NCBI RefSeq assembly: GCF_019396355.1
Contig: NZ_JAHKRK010000002.1
Location: 1-64,000, forward strand
Reading direction: 5' to 3'
DNA from: Pseudonocardia nigra
Lineage (GTDB): Bacteria; Actinomycetota; Actinomycetes; Mycobacteriales; Pseudonocardiaceae
Length of the DNA: 64,000 nucleotides
A model generated the notes under the pieces. It was not told the DNA's origin. It made no database searches and was given only the letters and a program-made list of their open reading frames with translations. The position numbers and the translations under genes are program-made. This document shows positions 47,586 to 56,901 of the stretch, one piece after another; the stretch's first letter is position 1; every line of letters begins with the position of its first letter.

Positions 47586-50500
47586 TCAGCGCAGCTCCAG
47601 CTCCGCGGCCGTGATCACGCCGTCGCGCACCTCGACGGTGCTGGCCGCCGGGCCGCCCACCACCGCGGTCACCGTGTAGGCGCCCTCGGGGAGGCCGGCG
47701 AGCCGGAACGAGCCGTCGGCCGCGGTCCGGCCGGTCGCGACGACCGTGCCCGCCGCGTCGGTCACGGTCGCGACGGCGCCGCCCACTCCACCCCCGTGCC
47801 CGGAGCGGACGACGCCGGTGAGCACCCCGGTCGGGGGCAGCGTGACGTCGTGGCGGAGCACGCCCGTCGCCGGTACCTGCACCCGCTGCGTCACCGCGGC
47901 GCCGCCGGGCGGGGCGATCGTCAGGTGCAGCTCGCCGGCCGGCACGTGGGCGAGCCGGTAGTGCCCGGCCCCGTCGGCCCGGGTGCCGGCCACCGGCGCG
48001 CCGGCGCGGTCGGCCGCGGTCACGAGCGCGGCGACGCCGGCCCCGCCGGCCTGCCGGATCCGCCCCTCGACGCTCGCCGGACCCTCCACCACCATGTCGT
48101 GCCCGACGCGCGCGTCATCCGTGGCCACCAGCCACTCCGCGGTGGGCTCGAGCCCCTCGTACCGGCCCACCAGCAGGTACTCCCCCGCCCCCGGCAGGTC
48201 CACCGGGAACCGGCCGTCGGCGCCGGCGGCGGTGGTGGCGACCTGCGCCCCGGTGGCGTCGACGACCAGCAGCACGGCACCCGGGAGCGGCACCCCGCCG
48301 CGGTCGGTGACCCGGCCGTCCACTCCCGCCCCGGACGGGACCGCCTCGGGAGCGCTCGCCGGCACGGCCGGTCCCGCGTCCGGGCGCCCCCGCCCGCGCA
48401 CCCGCTCCACCAGCACGTACAGCACCGGAACGAGCACCAGCGTCAGCAGCGTCGACGAGACCAGCCCGCCGATCACCACGATCGCGAGCGGCTGGGAGAT
48501 GAACGCGCTCCCGCCGGTGATCCCGAACGCCATCGGCAGCAGCGCGAAGATCGTCGCCACGGCCGTCATGAGGATCGGGCGCAGCCGCTGCGCCGCCCCC
48601 TCGACCACCGCCTCGTCGACCTTGCGCCCGGCCCGCCGGTACTGGTTGACCAGGTCGATGAGCACGATCGCGTTCGTCACGACGATCCCGACGAGCATCA
48701 GCATGCCGATCAGGGCCGCGACGCCCAGCGGGGTGCCGGTGACCAGCAGCAGCCCGAGTGCCCCGGTGCCGGCGAACGGGATCGAGACGAGCAGCAGCAG
48801 CGGCTGCAGCAGGCTCCGGAACGTCACCACCATGACCAGGTAGACCACGGCGATGGCGACCAGCAGCGCGAGCCCGAGCTGCGCGAACGCCTCGTCCTGC
48901 TCCTCGCTGATGCCGCCGATCTCCGCGGTGGCGCCCGCGGGCAGGTCCAGCTCGTCGAGCGCGGTGCGCAGCTCGGCACCCACCGCGCCGAGGTCGTCGG
49001 CGTCCGGGCGGGCGGTGATCGACGCGCTGCGGTCGCCGTCGATGTGGCCGATGCTCGGCGCGGTGGTCGTCCTGGTGACGGTCGCGACCTCACCCAGTGT
49101 CGTCGGGCCCAGCGTCGTCGGGCCGCCGGCTCCCGCGAGCGGCAGCGCCTCCAGCGCGGCGAGGTCGGCCGGGGCGGCGCCGGTGCGCAGCACCACGTCC
49201 TGCTCGACCCCGTCGACGGTGACGGTGCCGATCGGCGTGCCGCGCAGCGCCGCGGCGACCGACCGCCCGATCCCGGCCTCGGTCAGCCCGGCCGCGGCGG
49301 CCGCCTCCTGGTCGACCGCCACGTCCACGCTCTCCTGTGCCGCGGCGAGGTCGTTGCGCACGTCCGTCGCGCCGGGGATGGCCGCGACCGCCTGCTGGAC
49401 CTGGTCGGCGGCCCGCGCGAGCACGTCCGGGTCCTGCGCTGTGACCTCGACCTCGAGCTCGTCGTTGCCGAACCCGGCGGCGCCGCCCTGCACGGTGAGC
49501 GTGCCGACCTCGGCGGGCGGGCCCAGGTCGGCGAGCCGGGCGCGCAGGTCGTCGGCGACGGCGGTGGCGTCGGCCGACTCCTCCAGCGTCACCGAGAACC
49601 GCGTGTCGCCCGTCCCGGCCCTCGGCCCGAACCCGCCGGCCGCTCCGCCGGGTGACCCGACGGTCACCTGGTAGCTCGCCACTCCCTCGGTGTCGGAGAG
49701 CACCTCCTCCACGCGCTGCGCCGCGGCGTCCGCCTGCGGCAGCGCGGTGCCGGGCGCGAGCTCCTGGCGCACCGCGAGGGTGCCGCCACCGGCGTCGCCG
49801 AGGAAGTTCGTCTGCAGCAGCGGCACCAGCGCGACCGTCCCGGCGAGGATCGCCACGGCCACCCCGAGCGACAGCACCGGACGCGCGATCGCCGCCCGCA
49901 GCACGGGCAGATAGCCCCGCTGCATGCGGCCGGCGCCCGACTCCTTCTCGGGGCGCGCGGGGCGGCGCAGCACCAGCGACGCGAGCACCGGCACCACGGT
50001 CAGCGACACCAGCAGCGAGGCCAGCAGCGCCGCGGTGACGGTGACCGCGAACGGCCGGAACAGCTCCCCGACCTGGCCGCCGACGAGCCCGATCGGCGCG
50101 AACACCGCCACCGTCGTGATCGTGGACGCCGTGATCGCCCCGGCCACCTCGCGCACCGCGGTGAGGATCGCCGCCGTCCGTGGGCCGCCCAGGCCGATGT
50201 GCCGCTTGATGTTCTCGATGACGACGATCGAGTCGTCCACGACCCGCCCGACCGCCACGGTGAGCGCGCCGAGCGTGAGGATGTTGAGCGTGTGGCCGCC
50301 GACGTACAGCGCGCCCATCGCGATGAGCACCGACAGCGGGATCGACACCGCGGTCACGAGCGTCGCGCGCACCGAGAGCAGGAACCCGAGGATCACCAGC
50401 ACGGCGAACACGAGCCCGAGCAGGCCCTCGGTGGTGAGGTCCTCCACCGACTGCTCGATGAACGGGGCCTGGTCGAACACCACGGTCGCCTGCGCGTCCT

Positions 50501-51437
50501 GCGCAGCGCCGCCGAGCAGGTCGACGATCTCCGGGAGCGCCTCGTCCACCTCGTGCGAGACGGCGACGGTGTTGGCGTCCTCCTGCTTGGTGATGCCGAT
50601 CCCGATGCTCGGGGCGCCGTCGGTGCGGGTGTCGCCGGTCGCGGGGGCGGGTTCGGCGCGGACCGTGGCGATGTCCCCCAGCCGCACCGGGTCGCCGCCG
50701 CGGGCGGGCGTGAGGTACAGGTCGGCGAGCTGCTCGGCCGAGGTGATCGGGCCGCCGATCTCGACGGTCAGCGGGTCGGTGTCCGACGCGAGCTGCCCGG
50801 CCGGGGTCCGCACGCCGTTGTCCTGCAGCACCGTTGCGACGTCGGAAGGCGACACCCCGCGCTCCGCGGCGGCGGCCGCGTCGAGCTCGACGGTGACCCG
50901 CGGGTCCCGGATGCCGGACAGCGTCACGTCCGCGACCCCGTCCAGCCCGGCGAGCAGCGGCTGCACCTGGTCGCGCAGCACGTCGGCGAGCTGGTCGGGC
51001 GGGAGGTTCGACGACACGGCGAGCTGCACGACCGGCAGGTCGTCGACCCCGCCGCTGACGACGGTCGGGGTGACGTCCTCGGGGAGCCGCGCGCCCTGCA
51101 GCGCCCGGTCCGCCTGGGTGGAGAACTCGGCGAGGTCGGTGCCGTACTCGACCTCGAGCGTCACCACCGAGCTCCCGCCGGTGCTGGTCGACCGCGTGGC
51201 GCTGACCCCCGAGAGGCTCCCGACCGCGTCCTCGACCGGGATCGTGACCTGCTGCTCGACCACCTCGGGCGACGCGCCGGCGTACGGGGTGACGACGCTG
51301 ACGACAGGCAGGTCGAGCGGTGGGAGCAGCTCCTGCCGCAGCGAGGTCGTGCTGACCAGTCCGAAGGCGACGACGAGCACCGTCACCAGTCCGACGATCG
51401 CGCGGTTGTGCACGCTGAGGCGGGCGAGCCAGGTCAT
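47586..51437 (-). CDS. RND efflux permease (HAE/AcrB type) with three C-terminal carboxypeptidase-regulatory-like domains
   Basis: A 1283-residue proton-driven pump. Residues 1 to about 1020 are a complete AcrB-like protein: N-terminal helix, two porter loops, and the TM4 relay motif AVGRVVDDSIVVIENI, with the second membrane half ending near RVRGRGRP. Residues 1045-1283 are three beta-sandwich repeats of the carboxypeptidase regulatory-like type (DGRVTDRGGVPLPGAVLLV; EGRIRQAGGAGVAALV; TGVVRSGHGGGVGGAVATV). No membrane-fusion or outer-membrane partner is nearby. The gene is divergent from a MarR regulator that probably represses it. Confidence 0.9.
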   Translation of the reverse strand: MTWLARLSVHNRAIVGLVTVLVVAFGLVSTTSLRQELLPPLDLPVVSVVTPYAGASPEVVEQQVTIPVEDAVGSLSGVSATRSTSTGGSSVVTLEVEYGTDLAEFSTQADRALQGARLPEDVTPTVVSGGVDDLPVVQLAVSSNLPPDQLADVLRDQVQPLLAGLDGVADVTLSGIRDPRVTVELDAAAAAERGVSPSDVATVLQDNGVRTPAGQLASDTDPLTVEIGGPITSAEQLADLYLTPARGGDPVRLGDIATVRAEPAPATGDTRTDGAPSIGIGITKQEDANTVAVSHEVDEALPEIVDLLGGAAQDAQATVVFDQAPFIEQSVEDLTTEGLLGLVFAVLVILGFLLSVRATLVTAVSIPLSVLIAMGALYVGGHTLNILTLGALTVAVGRVVDDSIVVIENIKRHIGLGGPRTAAILTAVREVAGAITASTITTVAVFAPIGLVGGQVGELFRPFAVTVTAALLASLLVSLTVVPVLASLVLRRPARPEKESGAGRMQRGYLPVLRAAIARPVLSLGVAVAILAGTVALVPLLQTNFLGDAGGGTLAVRQELAPGTALPQADAAAQRVEEVLSDTEGVASYQVTVGSPGGAAGGFGPRAGTGDTRFSVTLEESADATAVADDLRARLADLGPPAEVGTLTVQGGAAGFGNDELEVEVTAQDPDVLARAADQVQQAVAAIPGATDVRNDLAAAQESVDVAVDQEAAAAAGLTEAGIGRSVAAALRGTPIGTVTVDGVEQDVVLRTGAAPADLAALEALPLAGAGGPTTLGPTTLGEVATVTRTTTAPSIGHIDGDRSASITARPDADDLGAVGAELRTALDELDLPAGATAEIGGISEEQDEAFAQLGLALLVAIAVVYLVMVVTFRSLLQPLLLLVSIPFAGTGALGLLLVTGTPLGVAALIGMLMLVGIVVTNAIVLIDLVNQYRRAGRKVDEAVVEGAAQRLRPILMTAVATIFALLPMAFGITGGSAFISQPLAIVVIGGLVSSTLLTLVLVPVLYVLVERVRGRGRPDAGPAVPASAPEAVPSGAGVDGRVTDRGGVPLPGAVLLVVDATGAQVATTAAGADGRFPVDLPGAGEYLLVGRYEGLEPTAEWLVATDDARVGHDMVVEGPASVEGRIRQAGGAGVAALVTAADRAGAPVAGTRADGAGHYRLAHVPAGELHLTIAPPGGAAVTQRVQVPATGVLRHDVTLPPTGVLTGVVRSGHGGGVGGAVATVTDAAGTVVATGRTAADGSFRLAGLPEGAYTVTAVVGGPAASTVEVRDGVITAAELELR

Positions 51438-51469
51438 GCGGACGAGTCAATACTACGGCCCGCCCGAAC

Positions 51470-51499
51470 CTTTAGCCTGAAGCTGAGACTTCGCTAAAG
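51470..51499. promoter_or_regulatory. MarR-type inverted repeat between RND and MarR genes
   Basis: CTTTAGC (51470-51476) and GCTAAAG (51493-51499) form perfect 7-bp arms, with an inner GAAG/CTTC pair continuing the symmetry. The element sits in the 81-bp divergent promoter, 32 bp before the RND start and 19 bp before the MarR start, so one bound MarR dimer could repress both. Confidence 0.75.
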
Positions 51500-51518
51500 C
51501 CGCGGGGGAGGACCGACG

Positions 51519-51983
51519 ATCGACACCGAGCGCGCGGCACTGATCGCCGCCATCGAGGACCACGAGGCGCAGCTGCAGCGGCGGATCGCCCGGGCGGGGC
51601 CGAGCCCGCTGCTGGAGAGCGGGCTGACCATGCAGCAGCTGCGGGTGCTGGTCCTCCTCGCGGCGGACGGGCCACTCGCCCAGGGCGACCTGGCGCAGGC
51701 GCTCGGCGTCGGGCTCGCGACCGTCACGGGCCTGGTCGACCGGCTCGTCGCGCGCGGCCTGGTGGAGCGCCGCGAGGACCCGCAGGACCGGCGGGTGCGC
51801 CGCGCCGCGCTGTCGGCCGAGGGCACCGCGCTCATCGACCGCATCCAGGCCGCGGGCCAGGAGCAGCGCCGCTCGCTGCTCGCCCGCATCGACCTCGACG
51901 CCCTGCGCGGCCTGGAGCAGGGGCTCGCCGCGCTGCGCGCCGCGGTGGAGGACCAGGAGACTGCTGAAGAAGGCGTTGAGTGA
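51519..51983 (+). CDS. MarR-family regulator with apparent AUC start
   Basis: A winged-helix MarR regulator: LTMQQLRVLVLLAADGPLAQ, recognition helix GVGLATVTGLVDRL and wing RREDPQDRRVRR. The frame has a stop (TAA) shortly upstream and no ATG, GTG or TTG until the internal ATG at 51630, which would remove the first helix (IDTERAALIAAIEDHEAQLQ). A GGGGGAGG site lies 7 nt before ATC 51519, exactly where a start belongs, so translation probably begins at AUC (154 residues), or an ATG has mutated. It shares a promoter with the RND pump. Confidence 0.8.
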   Translation: MDTERAALIAAIEDHEAQLQRRIARAGPSPLLESGLTMQQLRVLVLLAADGPLAQGDLAQALGVGLATVTGLVDRLVARGLVERREDPQDRRVRRAALSAEGTALIDRIQAAGQEQRRSLLARIDLDALRGLEQGLAALRAAVEDQETAEEGVE

Positions 51984-52130
51984 GGGCGTGGGTGACGGGC
52001 AGGGCGTCTCAATGGCCGTCGATGCGGCGTATCAGGTCAGCGCTCGGAGGCGCAACAACGAGCTCACCCTGCCCGTCGCCGGTCAGGATGCGCCTGGTGA
52101 GGGCCGTGGTCAAGGCCTATCTCATGGTCG

Positions 52131-53714
52131 TTAACGCTCGCTGCCCGCGGGCAGCGGCTCCAGCACGAGGTCGTCGAACTTGCGCCGGACGGTCTCCATC
52201 CGCCACTTGTTGCTGAACACCGCGAGCAGCGCGCCGTCGGCCCGGCGGGTGAGCACCTCCACCTCGCTCTGCCCGGCCAGCAGCTCCGCGCCGGCCGCGT
52301 CGGTGCGCCGGGTGATGGAGTAGCCGAGCGGCTCGAGCGTGACGGGCGCGCGGAACTCCGACTCGAGCCGCGCGGTGACGACCTCGAACTGCAGCGGCCC
52401 GACCGCGGCGAGCACCGGGGCCTGGTCGCCGCGCAGGTCCGAGGTGAGCACCTGGATGACGCCCTCGCTGTCGAGCTGCTCGATGCCGCGGCGGAACTGC
52501 TTGAACGTGCCCGAGTCGGCGCTGCGGACCACCGCGAAGTGCTCGGGCGCGAAGCTGGGGATCGCCGGGAACGCCACCGGATCCTCGGCGTAGAGCGTGT
52601 CACCGGGTCGCAGCGCGCCGGCGTTGACCAGGCCGACGATGTCGCCGGGAAAGGCCTCCTCCACCGTGGTGCGCTGCTGGCCGAACACCGCCTGGGCGTA
52701 CTTCGTGGCGAACGGGCGGCCGGTGGCGGCGTGGGTGAGCACCATGCCCCGCTCGAAGCGCCCCGAGCAGATGCGCAGGAACGCCATGCGATCGCGATGG
52801 GCGCGGTCCATCCCGGCCTGCACCTTGAACACCAGCCCCGAGGTCGGCGCCTCCAGCGCCCGCGGCACACCGGCGTCGTCGCTGCGCGGCTCCGGGGCGG
52901 GCGCGAGGTCGACCAGCGCGTCCAGCAGCCGCCGCACGCCGACCCCGACCAGCGCCGCGCCGAACAGCACCGGGGTGGCCGTGCCGGCGAGGAAGTCCTT
53001 CTCGTCGAACTCGGCCCCGATCTCGCGCAGCAGCGCCAGCTCGTCCTGCGCCGCGGGCCAGAACTCCGGCTCCGCCGCGGCGATCTCCGCCTCGGCAACG
53101 TGCTCGGCCTCCACGCGCGTGGCGCCGCCCGCCGTGCGGGAGAAGCGGGTGAACTCCCCCGTGCCGCACTCGATCAGCCCGCGCAGCTCCCCGGCGATCC
53201 CGACCGGCCAGGTGATCGGCATCGGCCGCAGCCCGATCGTCTGCTCCACCTCGTCGAGCAGCTCCAGGGCCTCCCGGCCGGGCCGGTCCCACTTGTTCAC
53301 GAACGTCAGCACCGGGATGCCGCGCGTGCGGCAGACGTCGAACAGCTTGAGCGTCTGCGGCTCGAGGCCCTTCGCCGCGTCGAGCAGCATCACCGCGGCG
53401 TCGACGGCGGCGAGCACGCGGTAGGTGTCCTCGGAGAAGTCGCCGTGGCCGGGGGTGTCGAGCAGGTTGATCACGCAGTCGCGGTAGGCGAACTGCAGCA
53501 CCGCCGAGGTGATGGAGATGCCGCGCTTGCGCTCCATCTCCATCCAGTCCGACGTGACGCCCTTGCGCCCGGACTTGCCGTGCACCGCACCGGCCTGGTC
53601 GATCACCTCGGCGTAGAGCGCCAGCGCCTCGGTGAGAGTGGACTTGCCCGCGTCGGGGTGGCTGATCACCGCGAAGGTGCGGCGCCGCAGCGCCTCGGTT
53701 GCTACGTCCGCCAT
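52131..53714 (-). CDS. prfC: Peptide chain release factor 3
   Basis: A 527-residue translational GTPase that recycles RF1/RF2 from the ribosome. G1 is SHPDAGKST, switch I KGVTSDWMEMERKRGISI, G3 DTPGHGDF and G4 FVNKWDRP; domain II and the C-terminal EF-G-like domain (LQFEVVTARLESEF, WPVGIAG in the inserted loop) follow. Length is normal. Flanked by the MarR and GMC genes, with which it has no obvious link. Confidence 0.95.
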   Translation of the reverse strand: MADVATEALRRRTFAVISHPDAGKSTLTEALALYAEVIDQAGAVHGKSGRKGVTSDWMEMERKRGISITSAVLQFAYRDCVINLLDTPGHGDFSEDTYRVLAAVDAAVMLLDAAKGLEPQTLKLFDVCRTRGIPVLTFVNKWDRPGREALELLDEVEQTIGLRPMPITWPVGIAGELRGLIECGTGEFTRFSRTAGGATRVEAEHVAEAEIAAAEPEFWPAAQDELALLREIGAEFDEKDFLAGTATPVLFGAALVGVGVRRLLDALVDLAPAPEPRSDDAGVPRALEAPTSGLVFKVQAGMDRAHRDRMAFLRICSGRFERGMVLTHAATGRPFATKYAQAVFGQQRTTVEEAFPGDIVGLVNAGALRPGDTLYAEDPVAFPAIPSFAPEHFAVVRSADSGTFKQFRRGIEQLDSEGVIQVLTSDLRGDQAPVLAAVGPLQFEVVTARLESEFRAPVTLEPLGYSITRRTDAAGAELLAGQSEVEVLTRRADGALLAVFSNKWRMETVRRKFDDLVLEPLPAGSER

Positions 53715-53738
53715 GAGGCCACCGAGTCTACGCGGGCG

Positions 53739-55358
53739 CTACGCGGTGGCTGCGCGCTCCCCGGCGACCCGGTCGGCGATGCGGCAGGCCAGCGCGACGA
53801 TCGTGAGCGTCGGCCCGACCGCCCCTGCGGTGGGGAACATCGCGCTGCCCGCCACGTAGAGGTTCGCGGCGCCGTGCACCCGGCAGTCGGCGTCGACCAC
53901 GCCGTCGCGCGGGGTGTGGCCCATCCGCAGCAGCCCCATCTGGTGGGTGCCGTCGGTGAACGCCATGTCGTCGATGCGCGCGGCGTCGCCCATGTCGACC
54001 GTGCCGTACCCGAGGCGGGCGAACTCCGCGCCGATCAGCTCCATGCTGCGCCGGATGCGGTCGCGGTCGGCCGCCGACACCCCGTAGTGCACCTGCAGGC
54101 GGCGTTGGCCGAGGTGGTCGCGCTCGCGCGCGAGCGTGACGCGGTTCGCCGCGTCGGGCGACTGCTCGGCGTCGAAGCGCAGGCGGCAGGTGGCGGCGTC
54201 CAGCGGCATGAACGAGGGCAGGATCCGCCGCCCGGTGACGCGCGGGGCCGCCCAGGACACGGCGAACCGGCCGACGCGCCGCCAGTCGCGCACCACGTTG
54301 CCGACGTGGCGGCGCAGCCCGGAGGTGTCGGCGTAGCGCGCGTGCGTACCCGCGGCCTTGAAGCCCATTCTGGCGCGGTTGAGGGCGTAGTAGGTGAGCG
54401 AGAACGTGGAGAGCAGGCCGTCCTCGTGCCCGGGGTCCATCGGGTCCGGGAACCACAGCGCGGCCTTGAGGTTGCCGACGCCGTGGCGCTCCCGGGCGGC
54501 GGCGGTGAGCGCGAGCATGCGCCGCGCGTACACCCCGTCGCGCGTCTTCCGGTAGCCCAGGGCGAGCTCCCGGCCGGCGTCGGACAGCACGACCGTGCCG
54601 ACCTCTCCCACCGGGTGGGTCATGTAGTGCCGCCCGACCTGGTCGTGCTCGTTGCCGAGCCCGGCGGGCGTCTGCCCGTCGGAGGCGAGCAGGATCCGCG
54701 CCGACTCCAGACCCCCCGCGGCGAGCACGAACGTGTTCGCCCCGATCGTGATCTCGACGCCCGGTCGCGGCGCGACGACCGCCTCGGTGACGGCGCCGCC
54801 GACCGGGTCGCGCTCCAGCCGTACGACGGTGGCCTCGACGAGCAGCCGCACGTTCGCGGCGCGGGCGAGCGCGCGCATGCGGCCGCTGAACGCCGTGGGC
54901 GGGCTCCACCGCCAGGTGGCGTCGACGTCCAGCTCCTCCGACGGCCGGACGGCACCGGCCGGCAGCCCGGCCCGCGCCGCGGAGTACTCGTACTCCCCCG
55001 CCTGCAGGTGCCGCTGCGCGCGCCGGTAGTAGGGCGCGAGCTCGTCGGCGCCGACCGGCCAGCCGCGCAGGTCCCGCTCGTCGAGCGGGGCGCACCGCCC
55101 GCCCCACACCTCGCTGGTGCCGCCCAGTCGCTTCTGCCGCACGGCCTCGAGCGGGTCGTGCGCGTCGCCGGCAGCCGCACGGTAGGTGTCGGCGTGGCGG
55201 GGCCCGAACCGCTGCCCGCCGCCCTCGACCACCACGACGTCCACGCCGCGGCGGGCCAGCTCGGCCGCGACCGTGGCCCCGGCCGGTCCCGTCCCGATCA
55301 CGCACACGTCCGCCGAGACCCGGCCACCCGGCGCGATCCCGCGGGCATCGATCACCAC
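53739..55358 (-). CDS. GMC-family FAD-dependent oxidoreductase
   Basis: A 539-residue flavoprotein alcohol dehydrogenase. The dinucleotide-binding motif VIGTGPAGATVAAELARRG is near residue 20, with GGTSEVWGGRCAPLD marking the FAD site; the C-terminal GMC block has GTHQMGLLRMG with the active-site His and VAGSAMFPTAGAVGPTLTIVAL. There is no ATG; GTG 55358 or 55355 fits best. It is divergent from a DegT aminotransferase with 63 bp between starts, suggesting an alcohol-to-amine conversion on a sugar or cyclitol (inference). Confidence 0.87.
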   Translation of the reverse strand: MVIDARGIAPGGRVSADVCVIGTGPAGATVAAELARRGVDVVVVEGGGQRFGPRHADTYRAAAGDAHDPLEAVRQKRLGGTSEVWGGRCAPLDERDLRGWPVGADELAPYYRRAQRHLQAGEYEYSAARAGLPAGAVRPSEELDVDATWRWSPPTAFSGRMRALARAANVRLLVEATVVRLERDPVGGAVTEAVVAPRPGVEITIGANTFVLAAGGLESARILLASDGQTPAGLGNEHDQVGRHYMTHPVGEVGTVVLSDAGRELALGYRKTRDGVYARRMLALTAAARERHGVGNLKAALWFPDPMDPGHEDGLLSTFSLTYYALNRARMGFKAAGTHARYADTSGLRRHVGNVVRDWRRVGRFAVSWAAPRVTGRRILPSFMPLDAATCRLRFDAEQSPDAANRVTLARERDHLGQRRLQVHYGVSAADRDRIRRSMELIGAEFARLGYGTVDMGDAARIDDMAFTDGTHQMGLLRMGHTPRDGVVDADCRVHGAANLYVAGSAMFPTAGAVGPTLTIVALACRIADRVAGERAATA

Positions 55359-55421
55359 TTCGGCCGAGGTTAGAGCATGCCGGTCCCGCCCCTTTGGCCT
55401 GGTTCGTCCAGACTGCGCGGT

Positions 55422-56549
55422 ATGACTGCGCGCATCCGGCAGATGAGGGCGGCGATGAAGGTACTGGCCACGGGCGATCTCGCCCGCTACGGCGCGCGGG
55501 GGACGTCCCAGACCACCCGGCTGGAGGCCGAGCTGTGCCGCGGCATCGGTGTCGAGCACGCCCTGGCGGTGAACAGCGGCACGAGCGCGTTGATCGGCGC
55601 GCTCGTCGGCGCCGGGATCGGGCCGGGCGACGAAGTGCTCGTGCCCGCGTTCACCTGGGTCGCGACGGCCGCCGCCCCGCTGGCGGTCGGCGCCGTCCCG
55701 GTGCTCGTGGAGATCGACGAGAGCCTGACGATGGACCCCGCCGACCTCGCCCGCAAGATCACGTCGCGGACCCGGGCGGTGATCCCGGTGCACATGCTCA
55801 ACCTGGTCTGCGACATGGACGCGATCATGAAGGTGGCCGCGGAGCACGACCTCGTCGTGATCGAGGACGCCTGCCAGGCCATCGGCGTGCGCCACCACGG
55901 CAGGCGGGTCGGCTCGATCGGGCACGTGGCCGCGTTCAGCTTCAACCAGCACAAGAACATCACCTGCGGCGAGGGCGGCGCGATCCTCACCAACGACCGC
56001 CGCATCGCGGCCCGGGCGGGGATGCACCACGACGTGGGCAGCTACGAGCGGCCCGGCTGGACGGCGAACGAGGAGCTCTTCCCCGGCGTCAACCACCGGA
56101 TGCCCGAGCTGTCCGCCGCGATCCTGCGCCCCCAGCTCGCCCGCATCGACGCCCAGCTCGCGCGCAGGCGCCACCGCCGGCAGCTGGTGCTCGACCGGGT
56201 GCGGTCGCGCGGCGTGCGGGTCAGCCCGCACCACGACCCGGCCGACGCCGTCGGGCTGGCCCTGCTGTTCGACGACCCCGAGCAGGCCCGCGCGTTCGGG
56301 GAGCTGCGCGGCGCCCGGCGGCTGATCGACAGCGGCCGCCACGTCTACACGAACTGGCAGTCGGTGCGGGCCAAGCGCGCCCACCACCCGGTGCTGAACC
56401 CGCACGGCTGGGCGGCCCGGGAGGTCGACTACGGCCCGGGCAGCTGCCCGGTCACGCTGGAGATCCTCGCTCGCAGCTGCGCGGTCGAGCTCGCGCCCGA
56501 GGTGCCGACACCCGCGTTCCGCTACCTGATCAGGCCGATGGGCCGGTGA
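55422..56549 (+). CDS. DegT/DnrJ/EryC1/StrS-family aminotransferase
   Basis: A 375-residue PLP-dependent sugar or cyclitol aminotransferase: NSGTSALIGAL, PAFTWVATAAAPL, Asp149 in VIEDACQA, and the Schiff-base Lys178 in FSFNQHKNITCGEGG. The family transaminates keto-sugars and inososes in antibiotic and surface-polysaccharide pathways. ATG 55422 is preferred over an ATG 45 nt upstream, which would add a Pro-rich stretch without homology. No glycosyltransferase or NDP-sugar gene is nearby, so this and the divergent GMC oxidase form an isolated pair. Its last 20 nt overlap the convergent MerR gene. Confidence 0.89.
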   Translation: MTARIRQMRAAMKVLATGDLARYGARGTSQTTRLEAELCRGIGVEHALAVNSGTSALIGALVGAGIGPGDEVLVPAFTWVATAAAPLAVGAVPVLVEIDESLTMDPADLARKITSRTRAVIPVHMLNLVCDMDAIMKVAAEHDLVVIEDACQAIGVRHHGRRVGSIGHVAAFSFNQHKNITCGEGGAILTNDRRIAARAGMHHDVGSYERPGWTANEELFPGVNHRMPELSAAILRPQLARIDAQLARRRHRRQLVLDRVRSRGVRVSPHHDPADAVGLALLFDDPEQARAFGELRGARRLIDSGRHVYTNWQSVRAKRAHHPVLNPHGWAAREVDYGPGSCPVTLEILARSCAVELAPEVPTPAFRYLIRPMGR

Positions 56550-56901
56550 GGCGGCGCAGCTCCCGCGTCAGCATCTCCAGGCCCTGCACCTGGGCTCGCA
56601 GCACCTCGACGCGGTCGTGGGCGGCGGACCGGAACGTGGCCAGCCGGGCGGCGACGGCCGGCGTGTCGTCGCCGCGCTCCGCCGCGTCCATCGTGGCCAG
56701 CAGCTCGCGGATCTGCTCGAGGCTGAAGTCGAGCGGCTTGAGCGACTTGACCAGCTCGAGGCGCTGCACGTCGGCCTCGGTGTAGAGCCGGAACCCGCCC
56801 GCCGAGCGTTCGGACGGCACGACGAGCCCGACCTCGTCCCAGTGGCGGATGGTGCGCAGCGAGAGGCCGACCCGCGCGGCGACCTCGCCGATCTGCATCA
56901 C
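56530..56901 (-). CDS. MerR-family transcriptional regulator
   Basis: A 123-residue MerR-type regulator: QIGEVAARVGLSLRTIRHWDEVGLV helix-turn-helix, FRLYTEADVQRLELVKSLKPLDFSLEQIRELL and a dimerising coiled coil. No metal-binding cysteines, so it is of the general stress/drug type. It overlaps the 3' end of the degraded MFS gene by 4 nt (ATGA), so it was probably cotranscribed with the pump. It converges on and overlaps the DegT gene. Confidence 0.88.
   Translation of the reverse strand: MMQIGEVAARVGLSLRTIRHWDEVGLVVPSERSAGGFRLYTEADVQRLELVKSLKPLDFSLEQIRELLATMDAAERGDDTPAVAARLATFRSAAHDRVEVLRAQVQGLEMLTRELRRLTGPSA

Noticed and set aside
45624-49655. Very long + strand open frame over the ROK and RND region
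   Set aside because: Overlaps the ROK gene in another frame and is antisense to the RND gene; low-complexity basic translation.
51984-52130. Small gene between MarR and prfC
   Set aside because: 147 bp with no ribosome site or convincing frame.
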